Below are positions 12,900-24,600 of a stretch of DNA of 64,000 nt, piece after piece; position 1 is the stretch's first letter, and each line of letters begins with the position of its first letter. The DNA is taken from NCBI RefSeq assembly GCF_051020955.1, contig NW_027476093.1:1860001-1924000 (forward strand). Direction: 5' to 3'. The notes beneath the pieces were generated by a model. That model was not told where the DNA came from. It saw only the letters and a program-made list of their open reading frames with translations, and ran no database searches. The position numbers and the translations under genes are program-made. Source of the DNA: Megalopta genalis (Eukaryota > Arthropoda > Insecta > Hymenoptera > Halictidae).

Positions 12900-13030
12900 A
12901 CTATTTTTTATATACTATATATACTTATAGTATATACTTATATTACTATATAATATATAATATATATACTATATATTTATATTACTATATTATGCTATTA
13001 TTATATACTATATATTTTTTGTATTATTTT
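12900..13030. repeat. TATACTATATAT repeat
   Basis: About 130 bp of TATA/ACTATA units. Confidence 0.85.
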
Positions 13031-13269
13031 TTAGTTATTAACTGTTATTAACACGTTCAGCGCCAGCAATCGACCGCTAAAATTCTGGGAATGTTAAAAT
13101 AATTTTGATTAATTAAATCGAAACTAGAAAGTGAATAGTTATCATAGGGGATGACAACATCCTAATCAAATTCAGTTCGGTCGAATATATTATGAGGAAA
13201 ATAAGTTTTGAAAATTGGTAAAAAATTAGGCGACCGACGCAGATGAAAGAAATGAGTGAAAGAATGGAA

Positions 13270-13700
13270 GAAATAATGAGTAATTAATAATATATATATA
13301 AATAATAAATATAAAGAATAAATGTAAAGAATAAATATGAAGAATAAATGTAAAGAACAAATATAAATAATAAATATAAATAATAAATATAAATAACAAA
13401 TATAAAGATTAAATATAAAGAATAAATATAAATAATACATATAAAGAATAAATATGAAGAACAAATATAAAGATTAAATATAAATAATAAATATAAATAA
13501 TAAATATAAAGAACAAATATAAATAATAAATATAAAGATTAAATATATATAATAAATATAAAGAATAAATATAAATAATAAATATAAAGAACAAATATGA
13601 AGAACAAATATAAATAATAAATATAAATAATAAATATAAAGATTAAATATAAAGAATAAATATAAAGAATAAATATAAATAATGAATATAAACAATAATA
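13270..13700 (+). repeat. AATATAAAGAATAAATATAA tandem array
   Basis: About 430 bp of short A-rich units. Frames reading repeated IYS or FIF residues come from the repeat. Confidence 0.92.
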
Positions 13701-14584
13701 AAGGAATGAAAGAAATTTTCCATTAGACTTGTGTCCATCGCAAAAGACAAAGAGATCATATTTATTTAGCAGATAGATCCACAGTCTACTAATACATACA
13801 TATATGTATACGAAATATTCTTGCTGCGCAGATAACATTTTTTTCTACGTTGCATTTATGTATAGCTCGAAAAAGAAGAGTCACGGAATAAGTACATATA
13901 GCCACTATACCATTAAATGCGAATAAAGAGACGTAAAATTCGAATTCAAACGAAGACGAAACGTCAGCGTTCAGCAGTTAAAAAACAATATCAATAAATA
14001 ACTTGAAAAAGGAACGCTAACAAAGCAGCTGCATTTGATGCATTTAAAAAACGATTCCAATATTATTTCCATCCCCCACGACACTCCAGATAACGTCTCT
14101 CTCTCTCTCTCTCTCTCTCTCCCTCTCTCTCTCTCTTTCTCGGCGATTGGCCGGTTATTCCGCTCGAATGAGTTTCGCCGCACCGAAATGAAGGAGATCG
14201 TTGATAGAGAAGAAAAATATTTTCCTTTCATTCGAGCCTGACAAAAGGCTCGCCCGTAATTTCCGATCGTCCCGCGCGCAGCTCTAAAACACACTCGGGA
14301 ATAATATCGTATACAAGAGTTCCTCTTTCTTGACACATTTGCCGGGGACGAAACGACGCGAGAATCACGAGCAACAGCAGCAAGCAGCAGCAGGTTCCTC
14401 CCCCGAACGAAATTTCTCTCTCGATTTCACGTCGACAATAGAGACTCGCCGCCCCGGGGCCTATTCATCGGTCTCCCGAATGCGACGCGCCACCGTAGAA
14501 TATCCTCTTTTGACAGGTTTTAACAGAGGTCAGAACGAGGACACGCGGATCACGACGACGAGCTGCTGCTCGTACGACGATCTA

Positions 14585-14950
14585 CAGGGTGTCCCAAAAA
14601 ACGTCTCGCGATCCGAAAGTAGGGGATTCCTGAGGCGATTCGAAGCAACTTTTTCCTCAGCGAAAACGCAATCCGCGGCTTCGTTTGCGAGTTATTAACG
14701 AAAAACCGTGACCAATCAGAGGCGAGATCGTTCGGCGCGAGACGGCCGAGCCAATGAGCGGAACTGGGCTCCGCGCACTCGTTGGCTGGGCCGCCGCGCG
14801 CCAGCCGAGCTCGCCTCTTATTGGTCAGTGTTTTTCATTGATAACTCGTAAACGAAGCCTCGGAGAAGATTTTCGCGAAGGGAAAAGTTGCTTCAAATCA
14901 CCTCGGGAACCTCCCATTTCCGGATCGCGAGACATTTTCGGGACACCCTG
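14585..14950. mobile_element. Family-B fold-back MITE
   Basis: CAGGGTGTCCC to GGGACACCCTG, TA on each side, closest to the copy at 8524. The outermost ends are perfect here. Confidence 0.92.
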
Positions 14951-15605
14951 TAGAGTCCCGAGCCGAGACTCTATATAATTCTCGAGCATTTCAGGGAACC
15001 ATTCCTCTCGAGAAAGCGTACTTTATCCCCGAAGAGAGCACTCTAAGCATTTGGGTCACCGGGCATTCATTGTCTCGCGTTATCTGTCGATAGAGTCGGA
15101 TCGCGGGGACCGTCGTGCGAGAGCACTGGAAACGAAACTGTGGCGCGCAGGTACCTGGGCCCGGTGATCAGCGTGTCCGCCCACGCGAGCAGGACACTGC
15201 TCGTTCTAAAAATATTCAATCCGGTTCGCGCATACGGTGCTACCGGTTTTAAATCTCGCCGCTACCGTCCAGGAAACGATTCAATACTTTCCGCCGAAAT
15301 AAAAGGAGCTGCTTCTCTGTCCCGCGGGAAGGGGCAAGCAAAGGGGTGGTTGACCGTCGCGTCCTCGGCCTCGATGTTTATCGCGATTCCAGCGAGATTG
15401 TTACAATTATTTTCAGAAATGCTTGATAACAATTTTTAGCACGAGGCTCATTGCCATTCGAGGGCAAAGGGTTAATAGGTTTCAGAGGAATTTTGTGATC
15501 GTCTGCGATGGATGTTCGTAGAGGTTAGGGGAATTATAAGTTTCACGGAAATATCTGCTGAGATAAAATTGCATAAAATTGCATAAAATTGCTATTGTCG
15601 TCGCT

Positions 15606-15798
15606 TATACGATTTTTAGCTAGATATTTAGAAATTTAGCTAGATTTCCGTTTTATACGATTTATCGCGACCCGATAATTGCAAATTTAACAGTTTTTTT
15701 AAGTATAAAAGGATTTGATACTGTTACAATTATCTTCAGAAATGCTGTAACAATTTTTAGCGGCGCCCAAGGGTCGCAATTTTAGTGCAAAGGGTTAA
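15606..15798 (+). repeat. Dispersed repeat D, unexpanded copy
   Basis: TACGATTTTTAGCTAGATAT and TTTTATACGATTTATCGCGA, then a part with AATGCTGTAACAATTTTTAG and a family-C-like right end GTGCAAAGGGTTAA. It aligns with the two sides of the 8-bp minisatellite at 18.1-19.2 kb. Confidence 0.75.
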
Positions 15799-15836
15799 GA
15801 CGTTTCAGGGGAATTTTGAGATCGTCTGCGAATATA

Positions 15837-16177
15837 CAGGATGTCCAAAAATTATTATATTTCTAGGTACTGAGAGGTTTATGGGGTCATTTGAAGCAAC
15901 TTTTTCCTTAGCGAAAATGCAATCCGCGGCTTCGTTTACGAGTTATTAACGAAAAACAGTGACCAATGGGAGAGCGAGATCAGCTGGCGCTAGGCTTCGT
16001 CCGTTCGTTGGATCGCTCCGCCTCGCGCTAGCCGAGCTCGCCTCTCATTGGCCAGCGTTTTTCTTTAATAACTCGTAAACGAAGCCTCGTAGAACATTTT
16101 CGCAAAGGAAAAAGTTGCTTCAAATGATCTCAAGAACCTCTTATTTCCCAGAAATACCATAATTTTAGAACAACCTG
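15837..16177. mobile_element. Family-B fold-back MITE, second subtype
   Basis: Ends differ (AAAATTATTATATTTC on the left, ACCATAATTTTAG on the right), the inner arms and CCAAT-bearing core are shared with the other B copies. Confidence 0.85.
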
Positions 16178-16184
16178 CACAGAG

Positions 16185-16396
16185 GGTGGGGCAATAATTA
16201 CTAGCACCTCGGATATCTTCGAAACTACAAGTTTTTACAGAAATATTTGAAATAAAATTGCACAGCACGATGGGGGCCGAATATTATTAACGTCCGATGG
16301 CGTTAATAATATTTTTACAGCTGCAGGTACTTCGGACATTTCTCGTCGCCATCTCCATTCTTTTAAATAGATCGTAGCCTGTTTTTCAAAAAATTA
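16185..16396 (+). repeat. Dispersed repeat E, copy 1
   Basis: GGGGCAATAATTACTAGCAC, GATATCTTCGAAACTACAAG and CAGGTACTTCGGACATTTCT align with 19217-19405. A short insertion (ATATTATTAACGTCCG) differs. Confidence 0.75.
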
Positions 16397-16459
16397 CAAT
16401 TCTTTCTTTGCATTCCGATGAAACGAAATATCGAACGTCCTTCGAACGTTGCTGCAAAC

Positions 16460-16676
16460 CAGGGGTGTCAAACTCAAAAGCTAACTTGGGCCATAATAAT
16501 AAATAAACAATGCTTAACTTTAGGTGGACCGCAAAAAAAAATCAATGTTCGTAGAAACAAATATTTTTATTTTGACTAATACATTGTAATAAACATATAT
16601 AAAGTTAAATTATTGTTTACGTCCTGATACTTGACATCAAAAATGTTCATCTCGGGCCGCGAGTTTGACACCCCTG
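16460..16676. mobile_element. hAT-type MITE with 8-bp target duplication
   Basis: 217 bp, inverted ends CAGGGGTGTCAAACTC (16 bases identical). The 8 bases CTGCAAAC stand immediately on each side (16452-16459 and 16677-16684). An 8-bp duplication and CAGGGGTG-type ends are features of hAT elements. No coding capacity. Confidence 0.93.
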
Positions 16677-16684
16677 CTGCAAAC

Positions 16685-18132
16685 TGTCGTCGATAAGTGT
16701 AACCTGTGCGATCTCCGGTGCCTTCTGTTTTGACCATCGGCGGTCAATCATATCGCGCCGATGAGGTAACACTTTTTCAAAACTAATCTTTGCATTTCTC
16801 GGACCGGGACGTTCGATAAATTGGACTGTTAGCGTTTTCTCGGCGATAAGATAAGCCTGTGGGCGCCTTTATAAGCGGAAAGCCGATAACGGGGACTTGC
16901 AATCGTTCGAGGAGTAGTAGCTCAATAAGACAGTCGGACTTATTTGGATAGAAGGATAGCGGGAGATACCGTATCGTTGCACGTAAGTTATAGCTGTATA
17001 AACAATATACATATATGTGTGTGTTACACAATGCAACCGGCGCGCGTTGAAGCACGGCGTTCAGCTCGCTGAAAAAAAAGAAGAAGAAGAAGGAATCATT
17101 GTCACGTGCGCTTGTAGATAATACAGCGCGGCTGATCGAGGGAGCTCCTGCGTGAGAAAGATATTCAGAGGTTGCACTATTCATTTGTATTTTCTTCTTT
17201 TTTATTGTTAACTGCTGCTCTTTCTCCCGCTTCGGATTCAAGAAAAAGGAGACGAAGAATCGAAGGAAAGAAGGCGAAGTTCGCTGGCCGATCCGATCGG
17301 TGCCCGAGTCGTAAATCATTTACGCACGGCATGCGGGACGAAAAAGTAGCTCGCGGGGAGCGGAGGCACGAATCTGGTCGATTAATAATTTTTGCGGATT
17401 CGCGTAACGGCGTCGAGAGCCCGTCTCCGTCTGCGGCTGCGTTGCTCGCGCGCGCGCGCGAAATTGCCGCGAACGATCGCGCTCTGTCCGGCCGCCTGCG
17501 ATCGCGCATTAAGCATCGGATCTGTCGATATCGATGTGCCAGTCTCCGCCGGGATAGACCCCGATCGACTCCAGTTTCTATCGCCGGTAATGTCATCACC
17601 CTGTAACGTCATCCCCGACAGAACCGTCAAGGATTCGACTGCGCCTGGCCTTTAACTCTCTCATCAGATATCCGATGACAATGTCTCTCCGCCGCGTTCA
17701 CGGCATTAATCTATTCTCCTCTCGCTTTGTCGTCGTCGTCGGCCTGCCTCCCTCCTCTCCCCCCCCCCTCCCTCCCGGTGAATGCAGATAGTCCTCAATC
17801 ATTCGAGGAGCGACTCGCGCGGCCAGCATCGTTGAATCGAACGCGTCGACGCTCGGAGATACCGAGTTTATGTATTTCACACGTCCTCGCGGCTGAGTTC
17901 GACGCCGATCTGCAAGTATAAATAGTAAGGGCGGCCGATGCTCGGGGGGAGCATTGTTCGATTTCACCGGATCATACTTAACGTCGGCATATGAACGATG
18001 TACACCGGCACTGTGCGAAAAATGATGGCGAATTATGGTACCGAGCTGAAATTGTTCGCGCGGTGCTTAAACGTTCGTGGACGGAGATGTTTTAAGTCGT
18101 GATCTATGGAACGTGATTTCCGATCGAGTTTG
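16685..18132. other. No gene supported; CpG-rich 17.2-18.0 kb
   Basis: Arg/Ser-rich frames of up to 144 codons overlap on both strands without recognisable domains. A C-run lies near 17760. Confidence 0.4.
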
Positions 18133-19177
18133 TACGATTTTTAACTGGATATTTGGATATTTAGATGTTTATTTGGATATTTGGATATTTGAATATTTGG
18201 ATAGTTCGATATTTGGATATATGAATATTTGGATACTTGGATGTTTGCATACTTGGATACTTGAGTACTTGGATACTTGGATACTTAGATACTTGGATAT
18301 GTGGATATTTGGATACTTGGATATTTGGATACTTGGATATTTGGATACTTGGATACTTGAATACTTGGATACTTGGATATTTGGATATTTGGATATTTGA
18401 ATACTTGGATATTTGAATATTTAGATGTTTGGATACTTAGATACTTGGATAATTGAATACTTGGATGCTTGGACACTTGGGTACTTGGGTACTTGGATAT
18501 TTGGATATTTGGATATTTGGCTACTTGGATACTTGGGTACTTGGACATTTGGATATTTAGATACTTGGATATTTGAATATTTAGATGTTTGGATACTTGG
18601 ATTCTTGGATATTTGGATACTTGGATACTTGGATACTTCGATATTTGGATATTTGGACATTTGGACATTTGGACACACATTTAGACGTTTAGACATTTAG
18701 AGATTTAGACATTTGGACATTTAGATATTTAGATATTAGATATTTAGATATTTAGATATTTAGATATTTAGATATTTAGATATTTAGATATTTAGATATT
18801 TAGATATTTAGATATTTAGATATTTAGATATTTAGATATTTAGATATTTAGATATTTAGATATTTAGATATTTAGATGTTTAGATATTTAGATATTTAGA
18901 GATATTTAGATATTTATATAGATATTTAGATATTTAGATATTGAGATATTTAGATATTGAGATATTTAGCTAAATTTTCATTTTATACGATTTATCGCGA
19001 TCCATGCATGCAAAATGTGCGCCAACGCGATCTGTTGGCGAATAAGTACAATAATTGCAATTTTAACAGTTTTTTTCAAGTATAAACAGATCTGATGCTG
19101 TTACAATTATTTTCAGAAATGCTGTAACAATTTTTAGCGGCGCCCGAGGGTCGCCATTCGAGTGCAAAGGGTTAATA
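18133..19177 (+). repeat. Dispersed repeat D with an internal minisatellite expansion
   Basis: The left part TACGATTTTTAACTGGATAT and the right part TTTTATACGATTTATCGCGA match the 15.6-kb copy, but some 800 bp of 8-bp repeats lie between them. It closes with CGAGTGCAAAGGGTTAA like the other copy. Confidence 0.75.
18145..18968 (+). repeat. 8-bp minisatellite, about 100 units
   Basis: Two zones: mixed TTGGATAC/TTGGATAT units (about 18145-18680), then nearly uniform TTTAGATA units (about 18690-18968). Both open-frame translations of this array are artefacts of the repeat. Confidence 0.95.
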
Positions 19178-19216
19178 GGTTTCAGGAGAAATCTGAAATC
19201 GTCTGCGACGAATCTA

Positions 19217-19405
19217 CAGGGTGGGCAATAATTATTAGCATTCCAGATATCTTCGAAACTATAAGTTTCACAGAAATATTTGCTGAAATAAAATTGCACA
19301 GTACAAAGGGAGCCGTTCGATGGCGTTAATAGTTTTTTTGCAGGTGGAGGTACTTCGGACATTTGAAGGTCACCTGTATTTTTTTAAATGGATCGTTCTG
19401 TTTTT
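19217..19405 (+). repeat. Dispersed repeat E, copy 2
   Basis: Same order of blocks as copy 1. It lies between repeat D and the transposase tail at 19538-19636 and may be the non-coding end of that element. Confidence 0.75.
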
Positions 19406-19537
19406 GCTACCGTATCATGATAGAGCATCTTAAAACGAGTTCAACGACCTATTGCATAAGGTCATTGGATGTCGTAGGAAGTAGAGAAAGGTTATGGTTT
19501 CGGTAGTAAATGAGACTTTACTAATTTACTTAACCCT

Positions 19538-19636
19538 TTATAATAGGTGTTCGAAATGATGAGCATCACTGTCGATGCAACATTGGATGTTTTTTACGAT
19601 CGTTTGACTTGTATCTCTTACAATCCTGCGGATTTT
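19538..19636 (-). pseudogene. C-terminal tail of a Tc1/mariner-type transposase
   Basis: The minus strand reads about 30 codons ending HHFEHLL and a TAA, with RRIVRDTSQ and KNIQCCID before it. A tail of the form CI-x-HFEHLL is common at the C-terminus of insect Tc1/mariner-superfamily transposases, from memory of the family. A stop codon precedes it within about ten codons and no catalytic motif is recognisable further on, so only the tail survives. It lies about 130 bp beyond the dispersed repeat at 19217-19405, which may be the same element's non-coding end. Confidence 0.5.
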
Positions 19637-20035
19637 ATGCATTTATGGCAAAATTGGTTACAATTTCAAACACTGTAAAAATTAAAAGCATTTTAAAACG
19701 ACGGTTTATTATTTTTAATCTATCGCGACGATCAAAGGAAGAATGAAGTTGCTGCTTGGTTTCTATCCCTTGCAATTGACGCAATTTTTATTTATTATTA
19801 TTTATTATTAAGCAAAAATCCGCGGTCTGTTAATTACATATGGATTTCGAAAAATATTGTTTCCTATTCGAAATGAAAAGTGTTCTAATTATTTTTTTGT
19901 TAATTCACTTCGCGATTACAATGATCGGATCTTTTTGAATTGCAACAATTTTGTAGAAGAAAAAAAAACAAAAGCAAATTTATATGTACGATGTGTCTAC
20001 ATTTACGTTAAATATTCATTTAATAATATATTATA

Positions 20036-20036
20036 C

Positions 20037-20102
<66 letters not shown>
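20036..20102. repeat. TA microsatellite
   Basis: About 30 TA units without interruption. Confidence 0.95.
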
Positions 20103-20103
<1 letters not shown>

Positions 20104-21379
20104 TAATATATATTCATATTTAACAAGTTATTGTTAAAAATCTTTAGCACGTCGAAGCACGGCAAAAAATTAAATATCGTCGTCGTTGTATGAACATAAA
20201 CAATGCATCGACTTTTTGCACTGGGGAATGTCGACTCCGAGGCGTCAGTAAAAATTGCTGCATCATTTTTCCACATTAATCATATAGATGATTAAACATT
20301 AAAAAATTATAATATAAAGAAAATTAATATTATCAAATTTGTCGACGATCGGTGAATTTATTAAAATTCAAGAAATTGTTGGAAAATCGAAGGATAAATC
20401 GGAACGCGACGAAAAATCGGGCATCGGCTCGCTTATACGTTTTACAACGCTACGGAAACGATAAGATCGAAATAAATAACGGCCGCGGCGGCGTTATAAA
20501 ATATTCCATCGTATGGCTTTTCGATCTTCCTTCGTCCATATTTTCGAAATCCCATTGTGCCCGAACGGGAGTAATAACACCCAATATTTATTTATGTGAT
20601 TGCATTGTACGGCCAGAAGCAACCGCTGCCGGTGCATCGTATGCATTGTGAATCAGCGCTCGCAGTAGGCGCACATTGTATTCTTGTTTCTCTGCCTGTT
20701 TACCCATTCATTGGCCGCATAAAAAATTGTCACTTAGCCAAGTATTGCGAGCCCATGAACACCGTTCCCGTCCCAGAGAATTACCGCGAAATTAAACGTC
20801 CTCACGTGTTCCGCCTCTGTTCAAACATGTTGGCAGCGCGCGCTCGCTCACTCGCTCGCGCGGATATTTTCGTAGCGAGTTCGCGGCGAGCAAATTAACG
20901 CGAGTCCTTATTGCGTGTTTCGCCGTTGCGAAATCCTCCGGGGTTTTGCCCCGAAAAAGAATCAATGCGATCTTTCCTATTGTTTAACACTTTAAAAAAA
21001 AGGAGCGTTCGCGATTCGAACAGAAAAATTATCGGTATTTATTAATTACTCAATTTATTATTTGTGTAAGTTTTTTGAAACTGGGCTGAGTTCAATTTCT
21101 TGGGGGAGGGGGGTTATAGAGGGACTAAGAAAATAGGAATAAAAAACGAGAGTTTTTTTAACTTTTTTAACGAAAATTTAAAAAATGTATATTAAATGAA
21201 TATTAAACGCATATTAAATAAATGCAAAAATTTGCAGCATGCGTATAAGTTAACGAGATCTACGAGAGATATTTTTCAAATTCCCATTATAGGCTCAGAT
21301 AAGAAAGTTAAAAAACGAGAGTTTTTCTATCTTTATTTTATCGACCCAAATAATAGCAAAATTAAAAAAAAACATTTTG

Positions 21380-21488
21380 GTCATTGTTTGGTATGCTAGT
21401 CCCTCTATCATCTAAAAAAATTCAAGTCTGGTTGTAAAAACAGTTAATACGTTTTAAAAGGTGTACGAACACTTTTGTGGGCTACTGT
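21380..21488 (-). repeat. Possible Tc1-type element end
   Basis: On the minus strand the segment starts CAGTAGCCCACAAAAGTGTT, resembling Tc1-like inverted ends and preceded by TA. The partner end was not found. Confidence 0.35.
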
Positions 21489-22479
21489 ACGTGTCTCATA
21501 AAACAATTCCAATTCGTTGTTTATCGGATCAACAGTTCCGAATAAACCGCGTTTGACATTTTCAAGTGCAGCATTTTCGAAGAACGTTTCGTGATTCCGG
21601 CGATGCAAAAATTTTCGTCGCGGTGCTGCGGTCGTTGACACGAGAGTTAACCGCGGCTCGAGGACGTTCCTCGCGGATGATAATTCCGGTTCCTAAAAAC
21701 CGGAGTATCGGCGAAACTGTAACTACCCCCGTGGAGTTGCTCGTAGAAACTACGCAGTTACGCTCGGGTGTCGTTCCGTCGTGTCGTACGCGCCTCTACG
21801 AAGCGCCTCGAACTGCATGCAAGCACGGTGTTCATTTGTGTGGGTTCCCTCTCACTCTCTCTCTCTCTCTCTCTCTCCCTTCTGTCGAGATCTCATTGCT
21901 ACATGCTACACGATTCAACCGCTCGCGGTTTACATTAATCACTCTCGAAGAACATTTTCCAAGCGATTTCTTCTTCCACCACCTTGAATTCGATTAACGC
22001 GGACGCATCGAAAGAACAGAAAATCTCCCGCAAAATAAACAACTCCAAATGCGTAACGCTCGCAAAATAAATTCGTGACCCCCTTTCGGGGTCTCGAAGC
22101 GACGTTCCCCCGCGTCACGATCCTTTTACGCGATTGCAGCAAAATACGTTAATTATTTCGAATAAAATGAAAAGAAAAAAGAAAAAAAAAGGAAAACACC
22201 GTCGAGAGTGGGCGTACGAAATCATCAGATTCGATTCGAACACGGGCTAGAAAAGCGCGGAGCGTGAAACGCGCCGCGGCGTTCACGAAAGTTTCGATTT
22301 TCATTACATCTTTTTACCCCACTTGACCCCAAACCGGTAAATTTACAGCGCTGCTGCAACACCACGCGCGAGCACGCCAGGGGAAACACACAGGCTCTTT
22401 TGGTCGCACACGCACGTTCACCGCGCGGGACCCCCACCACCGCCTCTCTTTCTTTCCTCCCTTTCTTCGGCGTCGTACG

Positions 22480-23186
22480 AGCGCTGGCGGTGGGTGCGCG
22501 CGCACCGTTGCCCCCACCGGCCCGGCCAACCGGCCGCGCGATGCCTCGGCGGTGGGGGAAGAGTCTGTTGCCGCTACGAACGTGCGCGCCGTGTGCTCGG
22601 AGCCGAACCTACAGAATCATTACCACGCCAGACCTCGAGGGGTACAGACGTGTTTCTCGTTACCACAGCTCAGTCGAGTGTTCTCGCGTCGCTTTTATAC
22701 TTTCTACGTTGCACTTTGCACGCGTGTGTCAAGTCCCGTGAAAAATCACAAGGGGAGAACAGTCGAGACGCGAACCTCTCTCTACCGTGTGCCTGTTCCG
22801 TCGACCCTGACCGACCGTGTGCGTGATTACAAGAGCAACCGGGAACCGACTCCGCGGAGACGGGAGCGAACGAGATATATATATATATATGTATATATAC
22901 ACATATATATAATATATATATATATCATATTCGCTGCTTCCATTCGCGAGTCGAAGTTATACGTTCTGTGTGAACTGCTCCGCTAGTGGCTAGATCGGAG
23001 ATCGGCGCTCTCGCGAGCGGACTCTCCCGAGTGCAACGTGTGCCGTGCATACACCGAGGACATTGAACTCTGTGTCACAAATCCGAACTGTTATCCGTAG
23101 CTTCCGGTCGAAGGACAGTCGTCGTCGTCGTCGACGATCCGATAATCGCCTCTCGACGACACGAGTCCCTGTCTCGCCCCGTCTAC

Positions 23187-23217
<31 letters not shown>

Positions 23218-23793
23218 TTTCTCCGAGTTCGAGAGTCTTCATCTCGCATACAGCACCTATGGAAATTGATCCATACGAGGATCCACCGTACAGGCGCTGC
23301 AGACGACGCGATTGAACGAAATAAATCGAAAGAGAGCGAGAGATAGAGATATATATATTCTCGGAATCGCCGCGCCCTAGTTTCCCGTTCGAACCGCCGC
23401 GGAAATTCGCGGGCCACGTGCGTATTATACGGACAATCCGTGGCGGCTAGAGCTGGTAGCCGCGGCGACGGAACACCGGAGCGTGCGCCGTCGTAGCCGA
23501 AAGTCACGTGTGTGCCGCCGGAACGAGAATAGGAGAGGCAGACCGCGCGTCTTAGCCAGATCTCTTTGACTATTCGAGAGAAAGAAAAAACGGTCGCTCT
23601 CCGTTTGTGTGTGCGAGCGAGAGAGAGAGAGAGAAAGAAAAAGAATATATATATTGTAAAAGTGGTTAGTGTTTGATCCACGGACATACGTTGCTTCGAT
23701 TCCAGTGGGTTTCCGCTCGAAGCGAGACGGAAGAGGAGAGAGAGCCGAAGAAAATCCCTAACTTACCAGCTGCTTACACCGCCGAGAGTAATT
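22480..23793 (+). promoter_or_regulatory. CpG-rich 5' leader / promoter region of the BH3 gene
   Basis: This block is much richer in CpG and GC than the AT-rich sequence on both sides and leads directly into the exon 1 start codon. It contains several short upstream ATGs, a TA microsatellite (22877-22925) and GA tracts (23186-23212 and 23618-23634). A TATA-like TTTTATAC at 22693 sits about 34 bases before an initiator-like TCAAGT at 22729, and another initiator-like CTCAGTC lies near 22667. Where transcription starts is a guess. Confidence 0.3.
23259..23315 (+). CDS. Possible upstream ORF in the leader (18 aa)
   Basis: A complete short frame with an acidic, Tyr/Pro-rich first half (MEIDPYEDPPY) and an Arg-rich end (RRCRRRD), ending in TGA 478 bases before the exon 1 ATG. 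The ATG context (CACCTATGG) is reasonable. If the leader is transcribed through here, it could dampen translation of the main frame, which would suit a pro-apoptotic gene. There is no conservation evidence, and short frames like this arise easily by chance. Confidence 0.2.
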   Translation: MEIDPYEDPPYRRCRRRD

Positions 23794-23932
23794 ATGGCGA
23801 TCCCGTTCTCTCTGCCATCCGACGACGACGCAGAGGCCCAGGGCCAGCAGCTGGAGCAACTGATGCTGGATCTGTACGCCGCGCTGCAACAGGTCCTCCG
23901 AAGCAGGACGGCCCAACATCCGTCGCGCAACC
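23794..23932 (+). CDS. First coding exon of a putative BH3-only protein gene
   Basis: Forty-six codons plus one base, opening at ATG (context ATTATGGCG) and ending at a strong donor (AACC|GTGAGT), so the intron is phase 1. The peptide starts MAIPFSLPSDDDAEAQ and continues into a likely amphipathic helix (QLEQLMLDLYAALQQVL, residues about 20-36). I see no signal peptide or membrane segment. A CpG-rich leader with TA and GA microsatellites lies upstream. The phase-1 end matches the acceptor before 49951, where the split codon becomes His47, giving one open frame through a BH3 motif. Without splicing the frame would run only 78 codons and end in an unremarkable tail, so the spliced reading is preferred. 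The exon alone matches no family I recognise, and its link to the BH3 exon is inferred from frame, strand and splice signals. RNA reads would settle it. Confidence 0.55.
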
Positions 23933-24600
23933 GTGAGTTCTACGATTTTTTAAGATACGTACACACCTGCCTCGGCGCTTTCCTACGTGTCCTTGCGCAA
24001 CACCACTCGATCCATCCGCCGACCACTTGACCGATACGCGTCCGCGCGCCAGCTTCGGTTTCATTGCCAGGAGAATAAGTCATTCGTTCGTTCGCAAAAC
24101 GAACCTGGCGGAATTGGACGCGCTCGCGCTCGGTAGTCGCGTCGGTACCTTCTTCTGCACGCTTTTCACACGCTGCTCCCTGTGTCTCTCCTGTGTCGTC
24201 GTCGTCCGACGTGTTCTGATTGTTGGTTAGAGTTGAACGGTTCTTTTTCGTTCGAACAAATTTGCAGGAAGACGCGTGAAAAGGAGGCACCGAAGGTAGA
24301 GAGCCCCGCGCGTTGCATGAAAACTCGACGTCGACACGAACAGACACACCAAAAATTTAACATCCGCGAGGACCTGGTAGCGGGCACCGATCCTGGTGAT
24401 TACGTAGTCGCAGAATCGTAGTCGCACAATTAATTGATACTATGCGCCGTAGAAACGGCGGCCCTGTCCTCGCGCGCCACTTCTCGAATCTTTGTTTCGC
24501 TCGAAAATTATTTTCGAGACGATTGTACGTGTCGGAGGTGCGATACGATGAAAAATAATCTCGGGGATGATAGGTCATAGGCCTTTGTTTCTTTGAAAAA

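Larger units (their letters stand above)
12226..14584. other. No gene outside the AT repeats
   Basis: 12.25-12.75 kb is CpG-rich with overlapping frames and no domains. 13.7-14.58 kb has a CT tract (14096-14132) and a CAG-rich stretch (14370-14392). Confidence 0.45.
19640..22479. other. No gene supported upstream of the BH3 gene
   Basis: Mostly AT-rich with the TA microsatellite. A CT tract at 21852-21877 and a CpG-rich stretch from 21.6 kb lead toward the leader. AAAAACGAGAGTTTTT occurs twice (about 21144 and 21312). Confidence 0.45.

Noticed and set aside
17172..17606. Overlapping ~140-codon frames on both strands
   Set aside because: Mirror frames in CpG-rich DNA; no motif on either strand.
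18077..18700. Repetitive YLD-W and KYP-IQ frames on both strands
   Set aside because: They mirror the 8-bp minisatellite; both strands are open because the unit lacks stops.
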